NCBI GenBank assembly: GCA_036250195.1
Contig: JAVHZZ010000012.1
Coordinates: forward strand, 91,587,115-91,651,114
Reading direction: 5' to 3'
Length of the DNA: 64,000 nucleotides
Source: Mixophyes australis
Lineage: Eukaryota > Chordata > Amphibia > Anura > Limnodynastidae
Shown here: piece by piece, positions 28,741 to 44,469 of the stretch
Numbering within the stretch: the first letter of the stretch is position 1
Layout of the letters: every line of letters starts with the position of its first letter
Translations under genes and position numbers: made by a program
The notes under the pieces: generated by a model
Seen by the model: the letters and a program-made list of their open reading frames with translations, nothing else
Told to the model about the DNA's origin: nothing
Database searches by the model: none

Positions 28741-31700
28741 TGAATTGAATCATGAATTGAATCATGAAACATGAATCGAATCATGCATCATGAATTGAAT
28801 CATGAAACATAAATCGAATCATGAATCATGAATTGAATCATGAGTCGAATCATGAATCTTGAATCATGAATTGAATCTTGAATAATGAATTGAATCATGA
28901 ATCGAATTATGAATCATGAATCGAATCATGAATCATGAATCGAATCATGAATCATGAATCGAATCATGAATCATGAATCGAATCATGAATCATAAATCGA
29001 ATCATGAATCATGAATCAAATCATGAATCATGAATCATTAATTAAATCATAAATCATGAATTGAATCATGAATCATGAATTATGAAATGAATCATGAATC
29101 ATAAATTGAATAATGAATCATGAATCATGAACCATGAATTGAATCATGAATCATGAATCATGAATTAAATCATGAATCAAGAATCGAATCATGAATCAAG
29201 AATCGAATCATGAATCATGAATCGAATCATGAATCATGAATCAAATCATGAATCATGAATCGAATCATGAATCATGAATTGAATCATGAATTGAATCATA
29301 AATCATGAATCATGAATTGAATCATAAATCATGAATTGAATCATGAATCATGAATTGAAGCATTAAATATGAGTCGAATCATGAATCATAAATCATGAAT
29401 TGAATCATGAATCTTGAATCACGAATCGAATCCTAAATCATGAAATGAATCATGATTTGAATCATGAATCATGAATCATAAATCGGATCATGAATCATGA
29501 ATTGAATCATAAAACATGAATCATGAATCGAATCATGAATGGAATCATGTATCATAAAATGAGTCATGAATCATGAATTTAATCATGAATCATGAATCGA
29601 ATCATGAATCATGAATCGAATCATGAATCATTATTCGAATCATGAATCATTATTCGAATCATGAATCATGAATCGAATCATGAATCATTATTCGAATCAT
29701 GAATCATGAATCGAATCATGAATAATGAATCATGAATTGAATCATTAATCATGAATCGAATCATGAATCATGAATTGAATCATTAATCATGAATCGAATC
29801 ACGAATCATGAATCATGAATTGAATCATTAATCATGAATCGAATCATGAATCATGAATCATGAATTGAATCATGAATCATGAGTCGAATCATGAATCAAG
29901 AATTGAATCATGAATCTTGAATCATGATGTGAATCATGAATCAGAAATTGAATCATGAATCAAATCATGAATCATTAATCGAATCATGAATCATGAATTA
30001 AATCATGAATCATAAATCATGAATTGAATTGAATCATGAATCATGAATTGAATCATGAATCATGAATTAAATCATGAATCAAGAATCGAATCATGAATCA
30101 TGAATCGAATCATGAATCATGAATCAAATCATGAATCATGAATCGAATCATGAATCATGAATCGAATCATGAATTGAATCATAAATCATGAATCATGAAT
30201 TGAATCATGAATCATGAATTGAAGCATTAAATATGAGTCGAATCATGAATCATAAATCATGAATTGAATCATGAATCTTGAATCACGAATCGAATCATGA
30301 ATAATGAATTGAATAATGAATTGAATCATGAATTGAATCATGAATCATGAATTGAATCATAAATCATGAATCATGAATTGAATCATGAATTATGAATCAA
30401 ATCATGAATCATGAATTGAATCATGAATCATAAATCGAATCATGAATCATGAATTGAATCATGATTCATGAATCATGAATTGAATCATGAATCAAATCAT
30501 GAATCATGAATCATGAATTGAATCATGAATCATGAATTATGAAATGAATCATGAATCATAAATTGAATCATGAATCATGAATTGAATCATGAATCATAAA
30601 TTGAATCATGAATCATGAATTATGAAATGAATCATGAATTATGAAATGAATCATGAATCATGAATTAAATCATGAATCATGAATCATGAATTGAATCATG
30701 AATCATGAGTCAAATCATGAATCATAAATTGAATCATGAATCATTAATCGAATCATAAATCATGAATTGAATCATGAATCATGAATTGAATCATGAATCA
30801 CGAATTGAATCATTAAGCATGAATTGAATCATGAAACATGAATCGAATCATGAACCATGAATCATGAATTGAATCATGAAACATGAATCGAATCATGAAC
30901 CATGAATCATGAATTGAATCATGAATCATGAATAATGAATTGAATCATGAATCATGAATTGAATCATGAATCGAATCATGAATCGAATCATGAATCACAA
31001 ATCATGAATTGAATCATGAATTGAATCATAAATTGAATCATGAATAGAGCATCGAATCATGAATTGAATCATGAATCATGAATTGAATCATGAATTACAA
31101 ATCATTAATTGAATCATGAATCATGAATTGAATCATGAATCACAAATCATGAATTGAATCATTAATCATGAGTCGATTCATGAATTATGAATCGAATCAT
31201 GAATCATGAATCATAAATTGAATCATGAATCATGTATATGAATGAATCATGAATCGAATCATGAATCGAATCATGAAATATGAGTCGAATCATGAATCAT
31301 GAATTGAATCATGAATCATGAGTCGAATCATGAATCTTGAATCATGAGTCGAATCATGAATCTTGAATCATGAATCGAATCATGAATCTTGAATCATGAA
31401 TCGAATCATGAATAATGAATTGAATCATGAATTGAATTATGAATCATGAATCAAATCATGAATCATGAATCAAATCATGAATCGAATCATGAATCATGAA
31501 TCATGAATCGAATCATGAATCATGAATCGAATCATGAATCATGAATCATGAATCGAATCATGAATCATGAATCATGAATCGAATCATGAATCATGAATCG
31601 AATCATGAATCATAAATCGAATCATGAATCAAGAATCGAATCATGACTGGATTCATGAATCATTAATCGAATCATGAATCATGAATCGAATCATGAATCA

Positions 31701-31899
31701 TGAATCATGAATCGAATCCTAAATCATGAATTTAATCATGAATCATGAATCGAATCATGAATCATTAATCGAATCATGAATCGAATCATGAATCATGAAT
31801 CGAATCATGAATCATGAATCGAATCATGAATCTCGAATCATGAATCGAATCACGAATCATGAATCATTAATTGAATCATTAATCATAAATCGAATCATG

Positions 31900-34250
31900 A
31901 ATCATGAATCATGAATTGAATCATGAATCATGAATTGAATCATGAGTCAAATCATTTATTGAATCATGAGTCGAATCATGAATCATAAATCATGAATTGA
32001 ATCATGAATCTTGAATCATGAATTGAATCATGAATCATGAATTGAATCATGAATCATTAATCGAATCATGAATCATGAATTGATTAATGAATCATGAATC
32101 ATGAATTGAATCATAAATCACAAATCATGAATTGAGTCATGAATCATGAATTGAATCATGAATTCTGAATTGAATTATGAATCATGAATCGAATCATAAA
32201 TTGAATCATGAATTAAATCATGAATCACAAATCATGAATTGAATCATGAATCATGAATTGAATCATGAATCATGGATTGAATCATAAACATGAATCGAAT
32301 CATGAACCATGAATCATGAATTGAATCATGAATCATGAATCATGAATTGAATCATGAATCATGAATTGAATCATGAATCATGAGTCGAACCATGAATCAT
32401 GAATTAAATCATGAATCTTGAATCACGAATCGAATCATGAATAATGAATTGAATCATGAATCATGAATTGAATCATGAATCATGAATTATGAAACGAATC
32501 ATGAATCATGAATCATAAATTGAATCATGAATCATGAATCATGAACCATGAATTGAATCATGAATCATGAATCATGAATTGAATCATGAATCATAAATTG
32601 AATCATGAATCATGAATCATGAATCATGAACCATGAATCGAATCATGAATCATGAATAATGAATTGAATCATAAATCATAAATTGAATCATGAATCATGA
32701 ATCATGAACCATGAATTGAATCATGAATCATGAATAATGAATTGAATCATGAATTATAAAATTAATCATGAATTATGAATTGAATCATGAATCATGAATT
32801 GAATTATGAATTGAATCATGAATTGAATCATGAATCATGAATCATGAATTGAATCATGAATCAGAAATCATGAATTGAATCATGAATTGAATCATGAATT
32901 CTGAATTGAATCATGAATTGAATCATGAAACATGAATCGAATCATGAATCATGAATTGAATCATGAATCATGAGTCGAATCATGAATCTTGAATCATGAA
33001 TTGAATCATGAATCTTGAATCATGAATCTTGAATCATGAATCGAATCTTGAATAATGAATTAAATCATGAATTGAATTATGAATCATGAATCGAATCATG
33101 AATCATGAATCGAATCATGAATCATGAATCATGAATCAAATCATGAATCATGAATGGAATCATGAATCATAAATCGAATCATGAATCATGAATCGAATCA
33201 TGAATCATGAATCGAATCCTAAATCATGAAATGAATCATGAATCATGAATTTAATCATGAATCATGAATTGAATCATAAAACATGAATCATGAATCGAAT
33301 CATGAATCATGAATCGAATCCTAAATCATAAAATGAATCATAAATCATGAATTTAATCATGAATCATGAATCGAATCATGAATCATTAATCGAATCATGA
33401 ATCATGAATCGAATCATGAATCATGAATCGAATCATGAATCATGAATCATGAATTGAATCATGAATCGAATCACGAATCATGAATCATTAATTGAATCAT
33501 TAATCATGAATCGAATCATGAATCATGAATCATGAATTGAATCATGAATCATGAATTGAATCATGAGTCGAATCATTTATTGAATCATGAGTCGAATCAT
33601 GAATCATAAATCATGAATTGAATCATGAATCTTGAATCATGAATTGAATCATGAATCATGAATTGAATCATGAATCATTAATCGAATCATGAATCATGAA
33701 TTGATTAATGAATCATGAATCATGAATTGAATCATAAATCACAAATCATGAATTGAATCATGAATCATGAATTGAATCATGAATTCTGAATTGAATTATG
33801 AATCATGAATCGAATCATAAATTGAATCATGAATTAAATCATGAATCACAAATCATGAATTGAATCATGAATTGAATCATGAATCATGGATTGAATCATA
33901 AACATGAATCGAATCATGAACTATGAATCATGAATTGAATCATGAATCATGAATCATGAATTGAATCATGAATCATGAATTGAATCATGAATCATGAGTC
34001 TAACCATGAATCATGAATTAAATCATGAATCTTGAATCATGAATCGAATCATGAATAATGAATTGAATCATGAATCGAATCATCTATCATGAATCATTAA
34101 TTAAATCATGAATCATGAATTGAATCATGAATCATGAATTATGAAATGAATCATGAATCATGAATCATAAATTGAATCATGAATCATGAACCATGAATTG
34201 AATCATGAATCATGAATCATGAATTGAATCATGAATTATAAAATGAATCA
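31900..34250. repeat. Approximately 1.62-kb tandem block pair
   Basis: AATCATTTAT occurs at 31,950 and 33,571, 1,621 bp apart. Each is followed by the same order of variants: GATTAATG, CACAAATC, ATTCTGAATTG, CATGGATTG, ATAAACATG, then a GAGTC(G/T)AACC word. A single related copy begins at 11,511. The pair adds to the length of the right superblock and leads into further partial copies at 34-38.1 kb. Confidence 0.75.
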
Positions 34251-34799
34251 TGAATCAAGAATTAAATAATAAATCATGAATTTAATCATGAATCATGAAT
34301 TGACTCATGAATCATGAGTCGAATCATGAATCATTAGTCGAACCATGAATCATGAATTAAATCATGAATCTTGAATCACGAATCGAATCATGAATAATAA
34401 ATTGAATCATGAATCGAATCATGAATCATGAATCATTAATTAAATCATAAATCATGAATTGAATCATGAATTGAATCATGAATCATGAATTATGAAATGA
34501 ATCATGAATCATAAATTGAATCATGAATCATGAATCATGAACCATGAATTGAATCATGAACCATGAATCATGAATTGAATCATGAATCAGAAATCATGAA
34601 TTGAATCATGAATTGAATCATGAATTATGAATTGAATAATGAATTGAATCATGAAACATGAATCGAATCATGAAACATGAATCGAATCATGAATCATGAA
34701 TTGAATCATGAATCATGAGTCGGATCATGAATCTCGAATCATGAATTGAATCATGAATTGAATCATGAATCTTGAATCATGAATCGAATCTTGAATAAT

Positions 34800-37700
34800 G
34801 AATTAAATCATGAATTGAATTATGAGTCATGAATCGAATCATGAATCGAATCATGAATCATGAATCATGAATCATGAATCATGAATCGAATCCTAAATCA
34901 TGAAATGAATCATGATTTGAATCATGAATCATAAATCGGATCATGAATCATGAATTGAATCATAAAACATGAATCATGAATGGAATCATGAATGGAATCA
35001 TGTATCATAAAATGAGTCATGAATCATGAATTTAATCATGAATCGAATCATGAATCATGAATCGAATCATGAATCATGAATCGAATCATGAATCATGAAT
35101 CGAATCATGAATCATGAATCGAATCATGAATCATGAATCGAATCATGAATCATAATTCGAATCATGAATCATAATTCGAATCATGAATCATGATTCAAAT
35201 CATGAATCATGAATCGAATCATGAATCATGAATCGAATCATGAATCATGAATCGAATCATGAATCATGAATTGAATCATGAATCATGAATCGAATCACGA
35301 ATCATGAATCATGAATTGAATCATTAATCATGAATCGAATCATTAATCATGAATCATGAATTGAATCATGAATCATGAATTGAATCATGAATCATGAGTC
35401 GAATCATGAATCATGAATTGAATCATGAATCTTGAATCATGATGTGAATCATGAATCAGGAATTGAATCATGAATCAAATCATGAATCATTAATCGAATC
35501 ATGAATCATGAATTAAATCATGAATCATAAATCATGAATCATGAATCATGAATTAAATCATGAATCAAGAATTGAATCATGAATCGAATCATGAATCATG
35601 AATCAAATCATGAATCATGAATTGAATCATAAATCATGAATCATGAATTGAATCATGAATCATGAATTGAATCATGAATCATGAATTGAATCATGAATCA
35701 TGAATTGAAGCATTAAATATGAGTCGAATCATGAATCATAAATCATGAATTGAATCATGAATCTTGAATCACGAATTGAATCATGAATCATGAATTGAAT
35801 CATGAATTGAATCATGAATTGAATCATAAATCATGAATCATGAATCATGAAATGAATCATGAATTATTAATCAAATCATGAATCATGAATTGAATCATGA
35901 ATCATAAATCGAATCATGAATCATGAATCGAATCATGAATCATGAATTGAATCATGAATCATGAATTGAATCATGAATCATGAATTGAATCATGAATCAT
36001 GAATTGAATCATGAATCATTAATCGAATCATGAATTATGAATTATGAAATGAATCATGAATCATAAATTGAATCATGAATCATGAATTGAATCATGAATC
36101 ATGAATCATGAATTGAATCATGAATCATAAATTATGAAATGAATCATGAATTATGAAATGAATCATGAATCAAATCATGATTCATGAATTATGAATTGAA
36201 TCATGAATCATGAGTCAAATCATGAATCATGAATAATAAATTGAATCATGAATCATTAATCGAATCATAAATCATGAATTTAATCATGAATCACGAATTG
36301 AATCATGAATCAGAAATCATGAATTGAATCATGAATCATGAATTGAATCATTAAGCATGAATTGAATCATGAAACATGAATCGAAACATGAATCGAATCA
36401 TGAACCATGAATCATGAATTGAATCATGAAACATGAATCAAATCATGAACCATGAATCGAATCATGAATCATGAATAATGAATTGAATCATGAATCATGA
36501 ATTGAATCATGAATCGAATCATGAATTGAATCATGAATCATGAATTGAATCATGAATCATGAATTGAATCATGAATCGAATCATGAATCGAATCATGAAT
36601 CATGAATCGAATCATGAATTGAATCATGAATCATTAATCGAATCATGAATTGAATCATATATCATAAATAGAATCATGAATCACAAATCATGAATTGAAT
36701 CATGAATAGAGCATCGAATCATGAATGGAATCATGAATCATGAATTGAATCATGAATCATGAGTCGATTCATGAATTATGAATCATGAGTCGAATCATGA
36801 TTTATGAATCGAATCATGAATCATAAATTGAATCATGAATTGAATCATGAATCATGTATATGAATGAATCATGAATCATGAATTGAATCATGAATCATGA
36901 ATTGAATCATGAATCATGAATTGAATCATGAAATAAGAGTCGAATAATGAATCATGAATTGAATCATGAATCATGAGTCGAATCATGAATCTTGAATCAT
37001 GAATCGAATCATGAATCTTGAATCATGAATCGAATCATGAATAATGAATTGAATAATGAATTGAATCATGAATTGAATTATGAATCATGAATCAAATCAT
37101 GAATCATGAATCAAATCATGAATTGAATCATGAATCGAATCATGAATCATGAATCGAATCATGAATCGAATCATGAATCGAATCATGAATCATAAATCGA
37201 ATCATGAATCATGAATTGAATCATGACTGGATTCATGAATCATTAATCGAATCATGAATCATGAATCGAATCATGAATCATGAATTGAATCATAAAACAT
37301 GAATCATGAATCGAATCATGAATCATAAAATGAATTATAAATCATGAATTTAATCATGAATCATGAATCGAATCATGAATTTAATCATGAATCATGAATC
37401 GAATCATGAATCATTAATCAAATCATGAATCGAATCATAAATCATGAATCATGAATTAAATCATGAATCGAATCACGAATCATGAATCCTAAATCATAAA
37501 ATGAATCATGAATCATAAATCGGATCATGAATCATGAATTGAATCATAAAACATGAATCATGAATCGAATCATGAATCATAAAATGAATTATAAATCATG
37601 AATTTAATCATGAATCATGATTTGAATCATGAATTTAATCATGAATCATGAATCGAATCATGAATCATTAATCGAATCATGAATCATGAATCGAATCATA

Positions 37701-38200
37701 AATCATGAATCATGAATTAAATCATGAATCGAATCACGAATCATGAATCATTAATTGAATCATTAATCATGAATCGAATCATGAATCATGAATCATGAAT
37801 TGAATCATGAATCGAGTCATGAGTCGAATCATGAATCATAAATCATGAATTGAATCATGAATCTTGAATCATGAATTGAATCATGAATTGAATCATGAAT
37901 CATGAATTGAATCATGAATCATGAATTGAATCATGAATTCTGAATTGAATCATGAATCATGAAGCAAATCATAAATTGAATCATGAATTAAATCATGAAT
38001 CACAAATCATGAATTGAATCATGAATCATGAATTGAATCATGAATCATGGATTGAATCATAAACATGAATCGAATCATGAACCATGAATCATGAATTGAA
38101 TCATGAATCATGAGTCGAATCATGAATTGAATCATGAATCATGAGTCGAACCATGAATCATGAATTAAATCATGAATCACAAATCATAAATTGAATCATG
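34800..38200. repeat. Further diverged partial copy of the 9-12 kb / 29-32 kb material
   Basis: Landmarks known from the two superblocks appear once more here in the same order: CCTAAATC and ATCGGATC near 34.9 kb, GATGTGAATC near 35.4 kb, GAAGCATTAAATATG near 35.7 kb, TTAAGCAT at 36,351, AGAGCATCG near 36.71 kb, GTATATGAATG near 36.86 kb and ATTCTGAATTG near 37.94 kb. AAGCAT lies 5,538 bp after its counterpart at 30,815. A run of about a dozen ATCGA-type 19-mers fills 35,041-35,275. Inside this stretch, 37.26-37.48 kb and 37.54-37.76 kb are themselves a short tandem pair. After about 39 kb the GTATATGAATG landmark no longer appears. Confidence 0.7.
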
Positions 38201-38231
38201 AATCATGAATCATGAACCATGAATTGAATCA

Positions 38232-38457
38232 TGAATCATGAATCATGAATTGAATCATAAATTGAATCATGAATCATGAATTGAATCATGAATCATGAAT
38301 TGAATCATAAATCATGAATTGAATCATGAATCATGAATTGAATCATAAATTGAATCATGAATCATGAATTGAATCATGAATCATGAATTGAATCATAAAT
38401 CATGAATTGAATCATGAATCATGAATTGAATCATAAATTGAATCATGAATCATGAAT
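38232..38457. repeat. 88-bp perfect tandem repeat, about 2.6 copies
   Basis: CATAAATTG starts at 38,256, 38,344 and 38,432, exactly 88 bp apart. The two complete units were compared base by base and are identical. Similarity extends about 24 bp to the left, and on the right ends near 38,458 where ATTGA becomes ATCGA. Confidence 0.93.
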
Positions 38458-39439
38458 CGAATCATGAATCATGAATTGAATCATGAATCACAAATCATGA
38501 ATTGAATCATGAATCATGAATCATGAATTGAATCATGAATCATGAGTTGAATCATGAATCATAAATCATAAATTGAATCATGAATCTTGAATCATGAATC
38601 GAATCATGAATTGAATCATGAATCATGAATTGAATCATGAATCATGAATTGAATCATGAATTCTGAATTGAATCATGAATCATGAAGCAAATCATAAATT
38701 GAATCATGAATGAATCATGAATCATGAATTGAATCATGAATCATGAGTCGAATCATGAATCTTGAATCATGAATTGAATCATAAATCTTGAATCATGAAT
38801 CGAATCTTGAATAATGAATTGAATCATGAATCGAATCATGAATCATGAATCGAATCATGAATCATGAATCGAATCATGAATCATGAATCATGAATTGAAT
38901 CATGAATCATAAATTGAATCATGAATCATAAATCGAATCATGAATCATGAATAATGAATCGAATCATGAATCATGAATCATGAATTGAATCCTAAATCAT
39001 GAAATGAATCATGATTTGAATCATGAATCATGAATCGAATCATGAATCGAATCATGTATCATAAAATGAGTCATGAATCATGAATTTAATCATGAATCAT
39101 GAATCGAATCATGAATCATGAATCGAATCATGAATCATGAATCGAATCATGAATCATGAATCATGAATTGAATCATGAATCGAATCACGAATCATGAATT
39201 ATGAATTAAATCATTAATCATGAATCGAATCATGAATCATGAATCATGAATTGAATCATGAATCATGAATTGAATCATGAATCATGAGTCGAATCATGAA
39301 TCATAAATCATAAATTGAATCATGAATCTTGAATCATGAATCAAATCATTAATCGAATCATTAATCATGAATTGAATCATGAATCATAAATCGAATCATG
39401 AATCATGAATCGAATCATGAATTGATTCATGAATCATGA

Positions 39440-41990
39440 ATTGATTCATGAATCATGAATCGAATCATGAATCGAATCTTGAATCATGAATTGAATCATG
39501 AATGATAAATAGAATCATGAATCACAAATCATGAATTGAATCATAAATTGAATCATGAATCATGAATTGAATCATGAATCATGAATTGAATCATAAATCA
39601 TGAATTGAATCATAAATTGAATCATGAATCATATTATAAATCATGAATCGAATCATAAATCATGAATTGAATCATGAATCATGAGTTGAATCATGAATCA
39701 TGAATTGAATCATGAATCATGAATTGAATCATGAATCATGAGTCGAATCATGAATCTTGAATCATGAATTGAATCATAAATCTTGAATCATGAATCGAAT
39801 CTTGAATAATGAATTGAATCATGAATCGAATCATGAATCATGAATCGAATCATGAATCATGAATCATGAATTGAATCATGAATCATAAATTGAATCATGA
39901 ATCATAAATCGAATCATGAATAATGAATAATGAATCGAATCATGAATCATGATTAATGAATTGAATCCTAAATCATGAAATGAATCATGATTTGAATCAT
40001 GAATCGAATCATGAATCGAATCATGTATCATAAAATGAGTCATGAATCATGAATTTAATCATGAATCATGAATCGAATCATGAATCGAATCATGAATCGA
40101 ATCATGAATCATGAATCGAATCATGAATCATGAATCGAATCATGAATCATGAATCGAATCATGAATCATGAATCGAATCATGAATCATGAATCGAATCAT
40201 GAATCATGAATCGAATCATGAATCATGAATCATGAATTGAATCATGAATCGAATCACGAATCATGAATTATGAATTAAATCATTAATCATGAATCGAATC
40301 ATGAATCATGAATCATGAATTGAATCATGAATCATGAATTGAATCATGAATCATAAATCATAAATTGAATCATGAATCTTGAATCATGAATCGAATCATG
40401 AATCGAATCTTGAATCATGAATTGAATCATGAATGATAAATAGAATCATGAATCACAAATCATGAATTGAATCATAAATTGAATCATGAATCATGAATTG
40501 AATCATGAATCATGAATTGAATCATAAATCATGAATTGAATCATGAATCATGATTTGAATCATGAATCATATTATAAATCATGAATCGAATCATAAATCA
40601 TGAATTGAATCATGAATCACAAATCATGAATTGAATCATGAATCATGAATCATGAATTGAATCATGAATCATGAGTTGAATCATGAATCATAAATCATAA
40701 ATTGAATCATGAATCTTGAATCATGAATCGAATCATGAATCGAATCATGAATCATGAATTGAATCATGAATCATAAATTTAATCATGAATCATGAATCGA
40801 ATCATGAATCGATTCATGAATCATAAATTGATTCATGAATCATGAATCATGAATTGAATCATGAATCGAATCATGAATCAAATCATGAATCATGAATTGA
40901 ATCATGAATTGAATCATGAATCATAAATAGAATCATGAATCACAAATCATGAATTGAATCATAAACTGAATCATGAATCAAGCATCGAATCATGAATCAT
41001 GAATTGAATCATGAATCATGAATTGAATCATGAATTGAATCATGAATCATGATTCGAAACATGAATCATATTATGAATCAAGAATCGAATCATGAATCAT
41101 GAATTGAATCATGAATCACAAATCATGAATTGAATCATGAATCATGAATCATGAATTGAATCATGAATCATAAGTCGAATCATAAATCATGAGTCGAATC
41201 ATTAATCATGAATCGAATCATGAATCATGAATCATAAATTGAATCATAAATTGAATCATGAATTGAATCATGAATCATGAATTGAATCATGAATCATGAA
41301 TAATGAATTGAATCATGAATCATGAATTGAATCATGAATCATGAATCGAATCATGAATCATGAATCGAATCATGAATCATGAATCATGAATCATAAATTG
41401 AATCATGAATCATGAATCACAAATCATGAATTGAATCATGAATTGAATCATAAATTGAATCATGAATCAAGCATCGAATCATGAATCGAATCATGAATCA
41501 TGAATTGAATCACGAATCATGATTCGAATCATGAATCATATTATGAATCGAATCATGAATCATGAATTGAATCATGAATCACAAATCATGAATTGAATCA
41601 TGAATCATGAATCATGAATTGAATCATGAATCATGAGTCGAATCATGAATCATGAATCGAATCATGAATCATGAATCATAAATTGAATCATGAATTGAAT
41701 CATGAATCATGAATTATGAATGAATCATGAATCATAAATTATATCATGAATCATGAATTGAATCATGAATTGAATCATGAATTATGAATTATGAAATGAA
41801 TCATGAATCATAAATTGAATCATGAATCACAAATCATGAATAAAAAATCATGAATTGAATCATGAATTGAATCATAAATTGAATCATGAATCAAGCATCG
41901 AATCATGAATTGAATCATGAATCATGAAATGAATCATGAATTGAATCATGAATTAAATCATGAATCATGATTCGAATAATGAATCATATT
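39440..41990. repeat. 1.89-kb higher-order block, first copy with a partial lead-in
   Basis: The block proper runs from a stretch of ATCGA-type 19-mers near 40.09 kb through GAATGATAAATAG (40,431), CATATTATAAATC, AAGCATCG, CATATTATGAATC and a TAAAAAATCA landmark (41,841). GAATGATAAATAG is also present at 39,500, 931 bp earlier, so a partial copy precedes it. The A6 run in TAAAAAATCA is the longest homopolymer I noticed in the window. The block family is confined to about 39-47 kb. Confidence 0.83.
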
Positions 41991-43880
41991 ATGAATCATG
42001 AATCGAATCATGAATCATGAATCGAATCATGAATCGAATCATGAATCATGAATCGAATCATGAATCATGAATCGAATCATGAATCATGAATCGAATCATG
42101 AATCATGAATCGAATCATGAATCATGAATCATGAATTGAATCATGAATCGAATCACGAATCATGAATTATGAATTAAATCATTAATCATGAATCGAATCA
42201 TGAATCATGAATCATGAATTGAATCATGAATCATGAATTGAATCATGAATCATAAATCATAAATTGAATCATGAATCTTGAATCATGAATCGAATCATGA
42301 ATCGAATCTTGAATCATGAATTGAATCATGAATGATAAATAGAATCATGAATCACAAATCATGAATTGAATCATAAATTGAATCATGAATCATGAATTGA
42401 ATCATGAATCATGAATTGAATCATAAATCATGAATTGAATCATGAATCATGATTTGAATCATGAATCATATTATAAATCATGAATCGAATCATAAATCAT
42501 GAATTGAATCATGAATCACAAATCATGAATTGAATCATGAATCATGAATCATGAATTGAATCATGAATCATGAGTTGAATCATGAATCATAAATCATAAA
42601 TTGAATCATGAATCTTCAATCATGAATCGAATCATGAATCGAATCATGAATCATGAATTGAATCATGAATCATAAATTTAATCATGAATCATGAATCGAA
42701 TCATGAATCGATTCATGAATCATAAATTGATTCATGAATCATGAATCATGAATTGAATCATGAATCGAATCATGAATCAAATCATGAATCATGAATTGAA
42801 TCATGAATTGAATCATGAATCATAAATAGAATCATGAATCACAAATCATGAATTGAATCATAAACTGAATCATGAATCAAGCATCGAATCATGAATCATG
42901 AATTGAATCATGAATCATGAATTGAATCATGAATTGAATCATGAATCATGATTCGAAACATGAATCATATTATGAATCAAGAATCGAATCATGAATCATG
43001 AATTGAATCATGAATCACAAATCATGAATTGAATCATGAATCATGAATCATGAATTGAATCATGAATCATAAGTCGAATCATAAATCATGAGTCGAATCA
43101 TTAATCATGAATCGAATCATGAATCATGAATCATAAATTGAATCATAAATTGAATCATGAATTGAATCATGAATCATGAATTGAATCATGAATCATGAAT
43201 AATGAATTGAATCATGAATCATGAATTGAATCATGAATCATGAATCGAATCATGAATCATGAATCGAATCATGAATCATGAATCATGAATCATAAATTGA
43301 ATCATGAATCATGAATCACAAATCATGAATTGAATCATGAATTGAATCATAAATTGAATCATGAATCAAGCATCGAATCATGAATCGAATCATGAATCAT
43401 GAATTGAATCACGAATCATGATTCGAATCATGAATCATATTATGAATCGAATCATGAATCATGAATTGAATCATGAATCACAAATCATGAATTGAATCAT
43501 GAATCATGAATCATGAATTGAATCATGAATCATGAGTCGAATCATGAATCATGAATCGAATCATGAATCATGAATCATAAATTGAATCATGAATTGAATC
43601 ATGAATCATGAATTATGAATGAATCATGAATCATAAATTATATCATGAATCATGAATTGAATCATGAATTATGAATTATGAAATGAATCATGAATCATAA
43701 ATTGAATCATGAATCACAAATCATGAATAAAAAATCATGAATTGAATCATGAATTGAATCATAAATTGAATCATGAATCAAGCATCGAATCATGAATTGA
43801 ATCATGAATCATGAAATGAATCATGAATTGAATCATGAATTGAATCATGAATCATGATTCGAATAATGAATCATATTATG
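41990..43880. repeat. 1.89-kb higher-order block, second tandem copy
   Basis: Landmarks repeat 1,899 bp (GAATGATAAATAG at 42,330) and 1,887 bp (TAAAAAATCA at 43,728) after the first copy. The 12-bp loss is one missing 7+5 word before the ATTATGAATTATG landmark. Outside of that, the landmarks and their order agree closely, including unusual ones such as ATAAGTCG and ACTGAATC. The junction falls in a run of ATCGA-type 19-mers at about 42.00-42.12 kb, where unequal pairing would be easy. Confidence 0.87.
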
Positions 43881-44469
43881 AATCATGAATCGAATCATGA
43901 ATCATGAATTGAATCATGAATCACAAATCGGGAATTGAATCATGAATCATGAATCATGAATCATAAATTGAATTATGAATCATGAGTCGAATCATGAATC
44001 ATGAATTGAATCATGAATCATGAATTGAATCATGAATCATGAATTGAAGCATGAAATATGAGTCAAATCATGAATCATGAATTGAATCATAAATCTTTAA
44101 TCATGAATCGAATCATGAATAATGAATTGAATCATGAATCATGAATTGAATCATGAATCGAATCATGAATCATGAATCATGAATCATTAATTGAATCATG
44201 AATCATGAATTGAATCATGAATTGAATCATGAATCATGAATTATGAAATGAATCATGAATCATGAATTGAATTATGAATTGAATCATGAATTATGAAATG
44301 AATCATGAATCATAAATTGAATCATGAATCATGAATCATGAACCATGAATTATGAAATGAATCATGAATCATGAATTAAATCATGAATCATGAATCATGA
44401 ATCATGAATCATGAACCATGAATTATGAAATGAATCATGAATTAAATCATGAATCATGAATCATGAATT

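Larger units (their letters stand above)
18830..32500. repeat. Large duplicated superblock, right copy
   Basis: This is the partner of the 0.5-12.5 kb stretch, with matching landmarks in the same order at an offset of 18.35-20.44 kb. Over the sub-stretch 9,781-9,900 and 30,121-30,240 I compared the two copies base by base and found no differences. The right copy is longer, and some of the extra length is explained by local expansions: a 45-bp unit repeated near 28.6 kb that is single at 8.4 kb, a 78-bp triplication near 27.2 kb, and a 140-bp duplication near 25.2 kb. In the opposite direction, a 19-bp variant unit is present four times near 7.9 kb but once near 28.2 kb. The two copies have therefore each changed since duplication. 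Confidence 0.78.

Noticed and set aside
13115..30240. Offsets of 2,880 and 20,340 bp that are exact multiples of 60
   Set aside because: These coincide with the printed line width and were easy to notice for that reason. Neighbouring landmarks have other offsets (2,873; 20,260-20,439), so there is no 60-bp period.
41841..41850. TAAAAAATCA as a promoter element or poly-A signal
   Set aside because: The word recurs at 43,728 and 46,747 as part of copied blocks, with no transcription unit nearby.
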